Of a DNA stretch of 64,000 nucleotides, positions 37,581 through 45,992 are shown piece by piece. Position numbers and translations under genes: made by a program. A model generated the notes under the pieces. It was not told the origin of the DNA and did not search any database. It saw nothing but the letters and a program-made list of their open reading frames with translations. This DNA is from JBGQAS01 sp964498605 (lineage in GTDB: Bacteria; Chloroflexota; Anaerolineae; Anaerolineales; Anaerolineaceae), in NCBI GenBank assembly GCA_964498605.1, contig CAZCHK010000004.1, positions 1 through 64,000 on the forward strand, read 5' to 3'. How positions within the stretch are numbered: the first letter of the stretch is position 1; every line of letters begins with the position of its first letter.

Positions 37581-38297
37581 CTATTCACCCTTGGCAGGTT
37601 TGCGCACTTTGTTCTTTTTCGCCTTTTCCTCGGCGATCTCGGCAATGATCTCAGCCGTCTTGGCCTGCTCATCCACTGCTTCCACGCTCGCAACTTTTGC
37701 GACCGGTTCAGCTTCGGTCACCGGCGCGGCGGGAACTGCTGGCATTTCAGGCGGGGCAGCCACGGCTGCCTTGCGGGGTTTGATAAAACCGCGGATGAAG
37801 ATGACGATGCCGGCGATCACCAGCAGCAGCGGCCAGTATTTTTTCAGGACATCCGGTATGTGCTGGAACATCGATCCGAAGATGGCATAAAAAACCGTGA
37901 ACATGATCAAGGAGACAAGCAGGGTGTCGATGATCTCCTTCCAGCTGTAGCGCTTCTTTTCGCCCATCAGGCGCGCCAGCAGCATACCCACGGCGACAAA
38001 ACCGGGGATCAACGCCCATGCGTATGTCCATGAAGCCCAGGGATTCGGCATGCTTGTGTTCGCCTGCCAGAACAGGATGCCGCCGATTCCGCCAACGATG
38101 CACGCCGGAACCGCCAGGTCAGGTGTGCTGGTGATGGCACCAAGCACAAGCAGGAACAACCCGCTTCCGATGATGTAAAAAGGCCAGGTTTGAAATTCAA
38201 AAGTCAAAAGCTTCAATACCTGTCCGCCGATCAGAAAGACCCCCAACAGGATCAGAATGATCCCAACCACAATGCTGGAACGTTTTTTCGTTTCCAT
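37581..38297 (-). CDS. Membrane protein heading the PspC/LiaF-like operon
   Basis: A 238-residue protein with six hydrophobic spans up to about residue 172, including SIVVGIILILLGVFLIGG, LIMFTVFYAIFGSMF and YWPLLLVIAGIVIFIRGF. The cytoplasmic tail of about 65 residues is rich in Ala, Pro, Val and Glu, then Lys (EEKAKKNKVRKPAKGE). First gene of a five-gene run with gaps of 1 to 14 nt or overlaps. GGAGG precedes the ATG. No defined family beyond the DUF5668-like helix pairs. Confidence 0.75.
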   Translation of the reverse strand: METKKRSSIVVGIILILLGVFLIGGQVLKLLTFEFQTWPFYIIGSGLFLLVLGAITSTPDLAVPACIVGGIGGILFWQANTSMPNPWASWTYAWALIPGFVAVGMLLARLMGEKKRYSWKEIIDTLLVSLIMFTVFYAIFGSMFQHIPDVLKKYWPLLLVIAGIVIFIRGFIKPRKAAVAAPPEMPAVPAAPVTEAEPVAKVASVEAVDEQAKTAEIIAEIAEEKAKKNKVRKPAKGE

Positions 38298-38381
38298 TTT
38301 TCCTCCAGGATGATTTCTACATACTATCTAACGAAAAATTTGGCATTTGGTTGCACCAAATACCTAATTCGTTCTGGGGGA

Positions 38382-39365
38382 TTATTTCTTTTTGGGTTTG
38401 GGTTTATTCTTAACGAAGGAAACAAGAAATACGGCTGCCAGGCCCACCCCGCATATGCCGATGATGATGATGCCCAGGTTCTGCCGGCTGAGGTTTGGCA
38501 TGGCGGCGATGATGGGTGTCGGCGTGGGCGTCGACCCGGGTGTTTTGCTCGGTGCCGGGGTGGCAGGGGATTTCAGCGCTGTCGGGGTGCGCGTGGGGCG
38601 GGTTGGTGTCGTGGTGATCGTCGGCGTGGTCGTCGCGCTCGGCGCCAGCCTGATAACCAGGGTCTGTCCGACGTACACCGTGTCGCTGGTCAGTTTGTTC
38701 AGTGCCTTGATATCATCGATGCGCGTATCATAGGCAATGGCGATGCTCCACAGCGCCTGGCCGCTCTGCACGACGTGCGTGACTGAACCATCCGCGTTGG
38801 GCGTGGAGACGATCATCGGCTGGATGTACTCCTCCGTGGTTGGCGTCCGGGAAACGCTCGGATCCCAGGTGGGATTGGCCAGGCCCCCCGCGATGTACGC
38901 GGCGTGCATCACCCAATAGATCACACCGTCGAACTCTGCCACTCCGGCACCGATATTGCGGTAATTTCCCGCGTATGTGCCGTTGACAGCATACATGTGA
39001 GAAATGTCAGTCCATCCTGATTTGATCGATGCTAATGTCGTGCTGCTGCTGCCCATATAAAAGCTTTCGGTCGCGAAAACGGTCGCCCCATCACCGTATC
39101 CGGCAGCCTTGATGCGTGCAATCGCGTCACCGATATGCCAGGTGAGCTTGTTCTGCGCCATGTATTCTGCTGTCGTCTGGGCTGTGTACATCAGGATCGG
39201 ATCCGTAACAAGATCCCCGTATCCAAAAGAGTTGCGCCATTCATTCATCAAATTGATGATGTCCTGCGCAGTGATGTGGACTTCCGCCCTGACCGTGTGC
39301 ACGGAAGAGAACAGCATCACTGCCATGATGATCGCGGTAAGGAAAACAAAACCTGGTTTACGCAT
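38382..39365 (-). CDS. CAP-domain and LysM-domain surface protein with C-terminal anchor
   Basis: A 327-residue exported protein. A signal peptide ends at about AxA near residue 27. A CAP/SCP domain follows (about 32-170), with typical motifs LMNEWRNSFGYGDLV, LTWHIGD and NYRNIGAGVAEFDGVIYWVMH. A LysM domain (about 195-240, THVVQSGQALWSIAIAYDTR) would bind glycan. A Thr/Pro-rich linker and a final hydrophobic segment (IIIIGICGVGLAAVFLVSF) with a Lys-rich tail anchor it in the membrane. A peptidoglycan- or surface-associated role is likely. It starts 3 nt after lpdA. Confidence 0.9.
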   Translation of the reverse strand: MRKPGFVFLTAIIMAVMLFSSVHTVRAEVHITAQDIINLMNEWRNSFGYGDLVTDPILMYTAQTTAEYMAQNKLTWHIGDAIARIKAAGYGDGATVFATESFYMGSSSTTLASIKSGWTDISHMYAVNGTYAGNYRNIGAGVAEFDGVIYWVMHAAYIAGGLANPTWDPSVSRTPTTEEYIQPMIVSTPNADGSVTHVVQSGQALWSIAIAYDTRIDDIKALNKLTSDTVYVGQTLVIRLAPSATTTPTITTTPTRPTRTPTALKSPATPAPSKTPGSTPTPTPIIAAMPNLSRQNLGIIIIGICGVGLAAVFLVSFVKNKPKPKKK

Positions 39366-39368
39366 GAT

Positions 39369-40766
39369 TCATCCGTGAATGGGGGTGCCCGTCGCGGCGT
39401 GGGCGGCCTCCATGACCACCTCGCTGAGGGTGGGATGCGCGTGTACGCTGTGGGCGATTTGGTGCGCCGGGATGCCGGCCTGGTGCGCCAGGGTGAGTTC
39501 CGGCAGCAGTTCGGACACTTCCGGACCGATCAGGCTTGCCCCCAGCACTTTTTTGCTGTCAGGATCGATCATCACCTTGCAGAAACCGTGTCCCTCCCCC
39601 AACCCGATGGCTTTTCCATTGGCGATGAAATTGAAGCGGCCTGTTTGGTACGCTACGGCTTTTTCCTTCAACTGGGCTTCCGTCATGCCGAACGATGCCA
39701 CCTGAGGTGACGTGTAGGTGGCCCTCGGGATGGCAGTGTAATCCAGCATCTCCACTTCCATGCCGCTGATCGCCTCCGCGCAGATCACCCCCTGGGCTGA
39801 AGCCGCGTGGGCCAGCAGCAGCTCTCCGCTGATGTCGCCGACCGCCCAGATCCCCGGCACATTGGTCTGCATTTTTTTATCGATCTTGATAAACCCCCGC
39901 GAGGTTGTTTCCACCCCCGCCCCTTCCAGGTTGAGCTCCTGCGTGTTTGGTTTGAAGCCGATCGCGACCAGGACTTGCTGCGCCCGCAAAATTTGCAACG
40001 TATCCCCCTGGCTCACTTCCACCGTGACCCCCTCATCGCTCGTCGCCACGGACTGCACCCTGGCACCGGTGAGGATGTCGATACCGCGCTTCTGGAAATG
40101 CTTTTGCAGCTCCAGGCTGATCTCCTCATCCTCCAGCGGAAGGACCCGGGGCAGCATTTCCACCAGGGTCACCCTGGTGCCGTAGGCGCTCCACAGCGTG
40201 CTGAATTCCGCGCCGATCGCGCCTGCGCCGATGATGATGACCGATTCGGGCAGCGTCGTCTGCAGGATGGCTTCCTTGTAAGACAGCACGGCCCTGCCGT
40301 CCACCGCAACGCCCGGGATCGTGCTCGAATACGCCCCGGCAGCGATGACGATATGCTCGCCCGTGATCTGGGTGAGCGCACCTGCGCTGTCCGTAATCTT
40401 CAGGGTGTGCCTGTCAATGAAAGCTGCACTGCCGTTGATGACCGTGACAGCATTTTTCTTCATCAGGTAGGACACGCTTTTCGACATGCGCTCAGCCACA
40501 CTGCGGCTCCTCTTGACTGCCGCGGCGTAATCCAGGGTAAGGTTATCAAATAGAATGCCAAAATCGGATGCTTTTTCACGCACGATGTGGGCGATCTCCG
40601 CGTTCCGCAGCAGTGCCTTGGTCGGGATGCAGCCAATGTTGACACAAACCCCCCCAATGTGCGATTTTTCAATGATGGCTGTTTTCTTTCCCAGCTGGGC
40701 TGCGCGGATCGCGCACACGTATCCCCCTGGACCCGACCCAATGACGATCACATCATAATCTGGCAT
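39369..40766 (-). CDS. lpdA: Dihydrolipoyl dehydrogenase
   Basis: A 465-residue flavoprotein disulfide reductase (E3). FAD motif VIGSGPGGYVCAIRAAQLG, then the redox disulfide in GGVCVNIGCIPTKALL, the NAD motif IIGAGAIGAEFSTLW and a C-terminal His-Glu dyad region (HAHPTLSEVVMEAA). It would reoxidise lipoyl groups of 2-oxoacid dehydrogenases or the glycine cleavage system; no E1 or E2 gene is nearby. An extended -10 (TGGTAGAAT) and GAGAGG lie upstream. Confidence 0.94.
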   Translation of the reverse strand: MPDYDVIVIGSGPGGYVCAIRAAQLGKKTAIIEKSHIGGVCVNIGCIPTKALLRNAEIAHIVREKASDFGILFDNLTLDYAAAVKRSRSVAERMSKSVSYLMKKNAVTVINGSAAFIDRHTLKITDSAGALTQITGEHIVIAAGAYSSTIPGVAVDGRAVLSYKEAILQTTLPESVIIIGAGAIGAEFSTLWSAYGTRVTLVEMLPRVLPLEDEEISLELQKHFQKRGIDILTGARVQSVATSDEGVTVEVSQGDTLQILRAQQVLVAIGFKPNTQELNLEGAGVETTSRGFIKIDKKMQTNVPGIWAVGDISGELLLAHAASAQGVICAEAISGMEVEMLDYTAIPRATYTSPQVASFGMTEAQLKEKAVAYQTGRFNFIANGKAIGLGEGHGFCKVMIDPDSKKVLGASLIGPEVSELLPELTLAHQAGIPAHQIAHSVHAHPTLSEVVMEAAHAATGTPIHG

Positions 40767-40803
40767 TGTTACCTCTCAGAACTGGCGATTCTACCACAAT
40801 GGA

Positions 40804-41730
40804 TCACGTATGGATCTTGTTCTGCATCCCCAGGACGCGCAGCGGGTTGGGAGGGGCTTTCCTGACGATGGCATCCGTCATGCGGGTCACCCGCGCCATG
40901 GCTTCCACGTCGTGCACGCGCACGACATCCGCTCCTTTCACGATGCCCACCGAGACGGTGGCAGCCGTGCCTTCCACGCGCTGATTGGGCGGCAGGTCGA
41001 GGGTGTGCCCGATAAAGGATTTGCGGGATGGCCCCAGGCAGATGGGGTAGCCAAGTGCCTTGATCTCATCCAAATGGTTGATCAGCTCCAGGTTCTGCGC
41101 CACCGTTTTTCCAAAGCCCAGACCCGGGTCGATGATGATGCGGTCAGACTCGATTTTCGCCTTCCTGGCAATGCGGATGCTTTCCTGCAGATCACTTTTC
41201 ACATCCTCAATTAAATTAACGTAGGTTGGTGCGTTGTACTGGCTGCCCAGGGCGCCGTTCGTGCTGATCGCTTCACCCTGGCTGCGGTTGTGCATCAGGA
41301 TGATGGGCACGCCGTGCAAAGCTACCACGTCCGCCAGTTCGGGATCCCCCTTCAACGCCCACACATCATTGATCCAATCCGCGCCGGCGCAGATCACCGC
41401 GTCCGCGGTCCTGGCTTTGTACGTGTCGATGGATATGATCGTGTCAAGATCCGAGCTTCTGAAAGCTTTGACCACCGGCAGGATACGCTCCAGCTCCTCG
41501 TCCGCGCTGAGCGGCCTGGAGCCCGGGCGCGAGCTTTCTCCGCCAAGATCGAGAATATCAGCTCCCTCCTTGATAAACCTGTGGGCCTGTTCCAGCGCGG
41601 ACTGCAGGACCATGCCTTCGGTCATCAGGCCATCCCCGGAAAAACTGTCCGGCGTGATGTTAATGATTCCCATCAGGAAGGTTCTTGTGCCAAACGGCAG
41701 CGGATAAAGGGTTTTTGGATTTTTCATCAT
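40804..41730 (-). CDS. folP: Dihydropteroate synthase
   Basis: A 308-residue DHPS joining para-aminobenzoate to dihydropterin pyrophosphate in folate synthesis. Signatures: MGIINITPDSFSGDG and DILDLGGESSRPGS at the N-terminus. Later come DPGLGFGK and a final KGADVVRVHDV. The start may be either of two adjacent ATG codons (41730 or 41727). It follows folK on the same strand with a gap of 4 nt. Confidence 0.95.
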   Translation of the reverse strand: MMKNPKTLYPLPFGTRTFLMGIINITPDSFSGDGLMTEGMVLQSALEQAHRFIKEGADILDLGGESSRPGSRPLSADEELERILPVVKAFRSSDLDTIISIDTYKARTADAVICAGADWINDVWALKGDPELADVVALHGVPIILMHNRSQGEAISTNGALGSQYNAPTYVNLIEDVKSDLQESIRIARKAKIESDRIIIDPGLGFGKTVAQNLELINHLDEIKALGYPICLGPSRKSFIGHTLDLPPNQRVEGTAATVSVGIVKGADVVRVHDVEAMARVTRMTDAIVRKAPPNPLRVLGMQNKIHT

Positions 41731-41734
41731 ATTC

Positions 41735-42244
41735 CTAGCGGGGTATTTGATCGACAGCCGGGGGCAGCGCGACCACCGAGATACCCTCCTGGTTCAGTCC
41801 CTGCAGCATGTCGCGGACGGACAGCTTCAAGCCGGGATGTTTGAGATTGGGTGCGATTTCGCACAACGGCACCAGCACAAACGCGCGTTCCTGCAGCCGC
41901 GCGTGCGGGATGGTTAATTTCTCCGTCTTCAGAATGACATTGTCGTAGAAGATGATGTCGATGTCGATCGGGCGCGGGCCGTAGCGAAAGGTGGGCTGCC
42001 GGTCCAGCTTCTTTTCAATGCCCTTGGCGTGATACAGCAGCTGATGCGGAGTCAGGTCCGTCCCGACTTTCAAGACCATGTTGAGAAAATCCGGCTGATC
42101 CGAAAATCCCCACGGTGTCGTCGCGTAGATGGACGAGGCCAGAAGGGGATCAACCGGTGGCAGCAGGGACTCAATGGCGATGGCCAGGTTTCTCATCCTG
42201 TCACCCATATTCGTTCCCAGCGCCAAGTAGGCAGTGTGCTGCAT
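41735..42244 (-). CDS. folK: 2-amino-4-hydroxy-6-hydroxymethyldihydropteridine pyrophosphokinase
   Basis: A 169-residue HPPK, giving the substrate for folP. Motifs: YLALGTNMGDRMRNL, IYATTPWG and DQPDFLNMVLKVGTDL. The catalytic-loop signature is RYGPRPIDIDIIFYD. The start is ATG 42244, 6 nt after a TACAAT box, suggesting a leaderless message. Residues further upstream are not conserved. Confidence 0.94.
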   Translation of the reverse strand: MQHTAYLALGTNMGDRMRNLAIAIESLLPPVDPLLASSIYATTPWGFSDQPDFLNMVLKVGTDLTPHQLLYHAKGIEKKLDRQPTFRYGPRPIDIDIIFYDNVILKTEKLTIPHARLQERAFVLVPLCEIAPNLKHPGLKLSVRDMLQGLNQEGISVVALPPAVDQIPR

Positions 42245-42256
42245 TTCTGAATTGTA
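42244..42256 (-). promoter_or_regulatory. -10 element of an apparent leaderless promoter (folK)
   Basis: On the minus strand GGTTACAAT, six nt (TCAGAA), then the ATG. No Shine-Dalgarno and no clear -35. Confidence 0.5.
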
Positions 42257-42346
42257 ACCGCCTTTTTTATCCCACGTAAAGGTCAAATTCCACCCCCCCG
42301 GGCTGATCCGCTTCCGGCCCGTCAGCTGCTTCGCCGCTGCTGGTTT

Positions 42347-43195
42347 TCACTCTCTCACCGTCAAGGCGTGGTGTGTTTCATCCCAACTGGCTCGGCTGGT
42401 TTCCCATGACCGCCCGATCAAAGCCTGCAGCTGCTGCTGGAAAACCCGTTTATCTCCCGTTGTGTACATCTTCCGGTCTGGCTTTCGGGTCAGGGTTTGG
42501 CAAGCGTCGATCGCGTCGAGCAATCGGGCCGTTTGCCGGGCTACCGCGGGTGCCGGATCGATCACCCGCACCGACTCACCCGCCAGGTCCTCGATCAGGG
42601 GGATGATGAACGGGTAATGCGTACAGCCCAGCACGATCGTGTCGATTTGGCTTGCCAGCATGGGTTCGATGGCCTTTTTCAGGATTTCCTTCGTCTCCCG
42701 ACCGTGCAGGTTGCCCCGTTCGATCTCGGCCACCAATCCGGGGCACGTATCCTGCAGCAGGCGCACATTTCCGCCGAAGCGCTCCACGACAGAGGCGTAC
42801 AGTTCCCCCTGGAAAGTCGCCGGGGTTGCCAGCACCCCCACAACACCTGTTTGCGTCTGTTCAGCAGCTGGTTTGACCGCAGGTTCCATCCCCACGAAGG
42901 GAACAGCGGGGAAAGTCTGCCGCAGGTGGTGCAGCGCCGCGGCCGAGGCCGTGTTGCAGGCGACCACGACGACATCCGCGCCATGCTCCAGCAGGAAGCG
43001 CGTGATGCCTTCCGAGAAAGTCCGCACTTCCTCAAGCGGTCTGGAGCCGTACGGAACGTGGGCCTGGTCAGCCAGGTAGAGCAGGTTTTCATCCGGCAGG
43101 ATCTCCAGGATGGCTCGCAGCACCGATAACCCCCCGACGCCTGAATCGAACACCCCGATGGTATGCCTGCCGCGACCTGCTGAAGTGGGGTTCAT
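42347..43195 (-). CDS. murI: Glutamate racemase
   Basis: A 282-residue racemase making D-glutamate for peptidoglycan. The two catalytic Cys are Cys80 in VVACNTASAAAL and Cys191 in VLGCTHYPFI; Asp17 in GVFDSGVGGLSVL is the usual N-terminal motif. The gene overlaps the C26 amidohydrolase by 4 nt. Confidence 0.95.
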   Translation of the reverse strand: MNPTSAGRGRHTIGVFDSGVGGLSVLRAILEILPDENLLYLADQAHVPYGSRPLEEVRTFSEGITRFLLEHGADVVVVACNTASAAALHHLRQTFPAVPFVGMEPAVKPAAEQTQTGVVGVLATPATFQGELYASVVERFGGNVRLLQDTCPGLVAEIERGNLHGRETKEILKKAIEPMLASQIDTIVLGCTHYPFIIPLIEDLAGESVRVIDPAPAVARQTARLLDAIDACQTLTRKPDRKMYTTGDKRVFQQQLQALIGRSWETSRASWDETHHALTVRE

Positions 43196-43932
43196 CGTTT
43201 ACACGCCTCGGCGAAGGCTTCAAAGATGCGCCGGTGTTCACCCAGCGCGGTCAGTTCCTCCGGATGCCACTGCACGCCCAGAAAAAATGGATGCCCGCTG
43301 ATCTCCACCGCTTCGACCAGTCCATCATCGGGCACGACAGCGCTGATGGATAGTCCCGCTCCGATTTGATTCAGTCCCTGGTGGTGCAGGCTGTTGGTTT
43401 CCATCTGCGCGCTCATCACGATCCGTTCCAGCAGGGAACCTGGGATCACGTCGACTTTGTGGAACAACACCGTGCGGCTCTTTTTCTCCCCAAAAAAATC
43501 CCTGTGCTGATCGTGGTTAAGGGCTCCCGGCAGTTCATCCGCAATGTGCTGGAAGAGCGTTCCGCCAAAAGCGACATTGATCACCTGGCAGCCCCGGCAG
43601 ATTCCCAGCAGCGGCCTTTGATTTTCCGCCGCCCATCGGGCGATGCGTATCTCCAGTTCATCCTGGCGGCGACGAATCCCCTTTGTCCGCGAAGACCTTT
43701 CCTGGTTGTACAGAGCCGGATCCACATCATCCCCGCCGCTCAACAGGAACCCGTCACATTGATCAAAAAACTGCTCCAGTTCCTGGGCGGTGGTGTCCAT
43801 GCGGATCAGGATCGCTTCCGCCCCGCAGCCTTCGATCGCCCGGCGGTAGGTCAGATACTCCCTCGCGTTCGGGCTTCCATGCCGTGTTCCCATCGTGTTG
43901 CATGTCGTGATCCCGATTCTTTGCCTGTTCAT
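43192..43932 (-). CDS. Class I glutamine amidotransferase-like hydrolase (peptidase C26)
   Basis: A 246-residue gamma-glutamyl-GABA hydrolase/PuuD-like protein. The nucleophile Cys112 lies in LLGICRGCQVINV and the His-Glu pair in GVQWHPEE. LLSGGDDVDPALYN is the family's N-terminal loop. It hydrolyses gamma-glutamyl amides; the substrate could be gamma-glutamyl-GABA or another amine. Overlap with murI suggests a shared transcript, perhaps tied to glutamate metabolism. Confidence 0.9.
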   Translation of the reverse strand: MNRQRIGITTCNTMGTRHGSPNAREYLTYRRAIEGCGAEAILIRMDTTAQELEQFFDQCDGFLLSGGDDVDPALYNQERSSRTKGIRRRQDELEIRIARWAAENQRPLLGICRGCQVINVAFGGTLFQHIADELPGALNHDQHRDFFGEKKSRTVLFHKVDVIPGSLLERIVMSAQMETNSLHHQGLNQIGAGLSISAVVPDDGLVEAVEISGHPFFLGVQWHPEELTALGEHRRIFEAFAEACKR

Positions 43933-43970
43933 AAGCCTTCCACCTGGTCATGAAATTGTAAATGAAAACA

Positions 43971-44004
43971 AAAAAGGGTGCAACCTCGGCGTAAGGATGC
44001 ACCC
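43971..44004 (-). terminator. Intrinsic terminator of rplS
   Basis: A hairpin of GGGTGCA (43976-43982) with TGCACCC (43998-44004), with a further inner CCT/AGG pairing, then TTTTTTG on the minus strand. About 20 nt after the rplS stop. Confidence 0.85.
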
Positions 44005-44023
44005 AATGATCGGTTCGTGTCGT

Positions 44024-44371
44024 TTAATTGAATTTCTGTTTGAGCCGCGCGCTCTTGCCAGTGCGTTCGCGCAGGAAGAAAAGGCGTGACCGGCGAACCC
44101 TGTTGTGACGCTCGACCACCACCTTGTCGATGCGGGGAGAGCGGGTCAGGAAAGTGCGCTCCACGCCAATGCCGTTGGATGCGACACGCCGTACGGTGAA
44201 TGTGGCCGTGGGGCCTTTTTTATTCTGAAAGATCAAGGTTCCCTTGAATTCCTGGATGCGCTCGCGGTTGCCTTCTTTGATCTTGACATGCACGCTGACG
44301 GTATCTCCAGTGGCCAACTCAGGGATATTGGGATTGACCGGGGCTTCAAATGCTTTTAACTTGTCGTCCAT
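44024..44371 (-). CDS. rplS: 50S ribosomal protein L19
   Basis: A 115-residue L19. Typical sequence is GDTVSVHVKIKEGNRERIQEF followed by FKGTLI, then VRRVASNGIGVERTFLTRSP and KVVVERHNRVRRSRLFFLRE. It lies apart from the usual rpsP-rimM-trmD genes. It has its own promoter and terminator, so it seems a single-gene unit. Confidence 0.96.
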   Translation of the reverse strand: MDDKLKAFEAPVNPNIPELATGDTVSVHVKIKEGNRERIQEFKGTLIFQNKKGPTATFTVRRVASNGIGVERTFLTRSPRIDKVVVERHNRVRRSRLFFLRERTGKSARLKQKFN

Positions 44372-44426
44372 TTTTTCTCACCTTGCATAAAATACTGGCC
44401 TCGGCTGGTGCCGGGCGCGAACATGG

Positions 44427-44435
44427 ATTATACCA
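44427..44435 (-). promoter_or_regulatory. Extended -10 promoter element of rplS
   Basis: TGGTATAAT on the minus strand, about 55 nt before the rplS start. No good -35 at 17 bp, as expected for an extended -10 promoter. Confidence 0.55.
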
Positions 44436-44467
44436 TACTCCACTTTCCTGGGAAGGGCGCGCCTGTA

Positions 44468-45313
44468 CTAGGAGATTTTTCTCCAGCGCACCAAAAGCAG
44501 GTAAATCCCGATGAAGATCAAAACGATCGACCCTGTGTTGCCCAGGAAGGTCAGAGCCTGAGCGGGTTGCCCGCCGATGTACAGACCCAGCCCGACCACT
44601 CCGATCACGCCTCCAGGGATCAGCGGCCACCATAGGAAGCGGTGCCTGAGCAGCCGGTCAAAAAGCACGATCAGGAACCAGCCCATCGAAAATACTACCA
44701 GCATCAAACCGCTGCGCGCCAGCCCGCTCAATGCCTGATTGCTGTTCCTTCCCCAGGCCAGGAACAGTCCCGATCCTGTGCTCGCTACGATCAGGCCGGC
44801 GATGACCAGACCCAACAGCCTCCTGCAAAGTCCCCAGGTCAGAAGGGCAATACCCAGTCCGATCGAATTGGCAAAAATAAAATCCAGCACGCCCGTGTTT
44901 TTGAAGAAAAAACACAACGCTGTCGCGATGAACAGTCCTGCCGGGATAAGCGCCCACCACAATGTGCGGCTTGTCACGATGCGGGTGATGACAAAGATGA
45001 TCATCCATATAAGCCCGCAGGCTCCAACGATGATCCCGACAATTTGCAGCGTTTCCAGCTCCTGTGATGCCAGGTAGAGAATCACCCCGACCAGTGCTGC
45101 CACCAGCAGTACGGCAGAGCTGATGACAATGGCCAGGTTCTTGGAATAGAATCCCTGCACCAGGGATCCGACGCACAGCAGCACGAATAGCACAAAGGCG
45201 GCCGGGTACAGCTGGAATATGCTCAGTATGCCGATCGCAACGAAGATTAAGCCGACGATCGACACAAACCCGCCGTGATGAAAGTTTTTGAGTTTAATTT
45301 CCTTTTTTTCCAT
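44468..45313 (-). CDS. Polytopic membrane protein, tryptophan-repeat type
   Basis: A 281-residue protein with about nine hydrophobic spans. It shares with the protein at 36102-36761 the pattern Trp-Trp-x-Leu/Ile-Ile-Pro-Ala/Gly (TLWWALIPAGLFIA and FLWWPLIPGGVIGV). It starts 22 nt after the response regulator stop, on the same strand. It is probably the target or the accessory membrane part of that two-component system. Function unknown. Confidence 0.75.
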   Translation of the reverse strand: MEKKEIKLKNFHHGGFVSIVGLIFVAIGILSIFQLYPAAFVLFVLLCVGSLVQGFYSKNLAIVISSAVLLVAALVGVILYLASQELETLQIVGIIVGACGLIWMIIFVITRIVTSRTLWWALIPAGLFIATALCFFFKNTGVLDFIFANSIGLGIALLTWGLCRRLLGLVIAGLIVASTGSGLFLAWGRNSNQALSGLARSGLMLVVFSMGWFLIVLFDRLLRHRFLWWPLIPGGVIGVVGLGLYIGGQPAQALTFLGNTGSIVLIFIGIYLLLVRWRKIS

Positions 45314-45335
45314 GGTTCTGTCCGATGATTCCGGA

Positions 45336-45992
45336 TTAAGAGATCAACCCGAGTTCTTTGGCCTTCAGCACGACCTGCAGGCGATCCTTCACACCCAGTT
45401 TTGCCAGGATGCGCGACATGTGGTTCTTGACGGTTCCCTCCGAAATGACCAGGTGCTCCGCGATCTCCTGGTTGCTGATGCCAGTTGCCAGCAGGTTCAG
45501 GATTTCCATCTCCCGCGCTGTCAGCGCCTCGGCAAGCTGCGCTGTTGGTTCAAGCTTTTTCTGCGGCGTGCGCGTGAACTCCGCCACCACTTTCGCGGTA
45601 ATGGCGGGTGTCAGAAAATACTCCCCGCTGGCCGCAGAGCGGATCGCGTTGAAAAGCGTTTCTGTGGATGCGTCCTTGAGTAAATAACCGATCGCGCCAG
45701 CTTTGAGTCCATCGTAGACTGCCTGGTCGTCATCAAAGGTGGTCAGCACGATGATCTGCGGTTTGCTCAAGGCAGCCTTGATGCGCTTGGTGGCCGTCAC
45801 CCCGTCCATGACCGGCATGCGCAGATCCATCAGGATGACATCAGGCTGCGTGTTTCGAGCCATGCGCAGTCCTTCTTCGCCGTTCTCGGCGTCCCCGACC
45901 ACCTCGAATTCACTCTCAGCGGATAAAAGCGTCCTGAGTGCTTTACGAAACAGCACCTGGTCGTCCACCAGCAGGATCCTGATCGGCTTCAT
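45336..45992 (-). CDS. NarL/LiaR-family response regulator
   Basis: A 218-residue regulator. Receiver domain: acidic Asp10-Asp11, phosphoacceptor Asp56 in LMDLRMP, Thr in VLTTFD and Lys in YLLKDA. A LuxR-type helix-turn-helix follows (LTAREMEILNLLATGISNQE then IAEHLVISEGTVKNHMSRI). It overlaps its kinase gene by 4 nt, and sits upstream of the membrane protein gene, a likely target. Confidence 0.95.
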   Translation of the reverse strand: MKPIRILLVDDQVLFRKALRTLLSAESEFEVVGDAENGEEGLRMARNTQPDVILMDLRMPVMDGVTATKRIKAALSKPQIIVLTTFDDDQAVYDGLKAGAIGYLLKDASTETLFNAIRSAASGEYFLTPAITAKVVAEFTRTPQKKLEPTAQLAEALTAREMEILNLLATGISNQEIAEHLVISEGTVKNHMSRILAKLGVKDRLQVVLKAKELGLIS

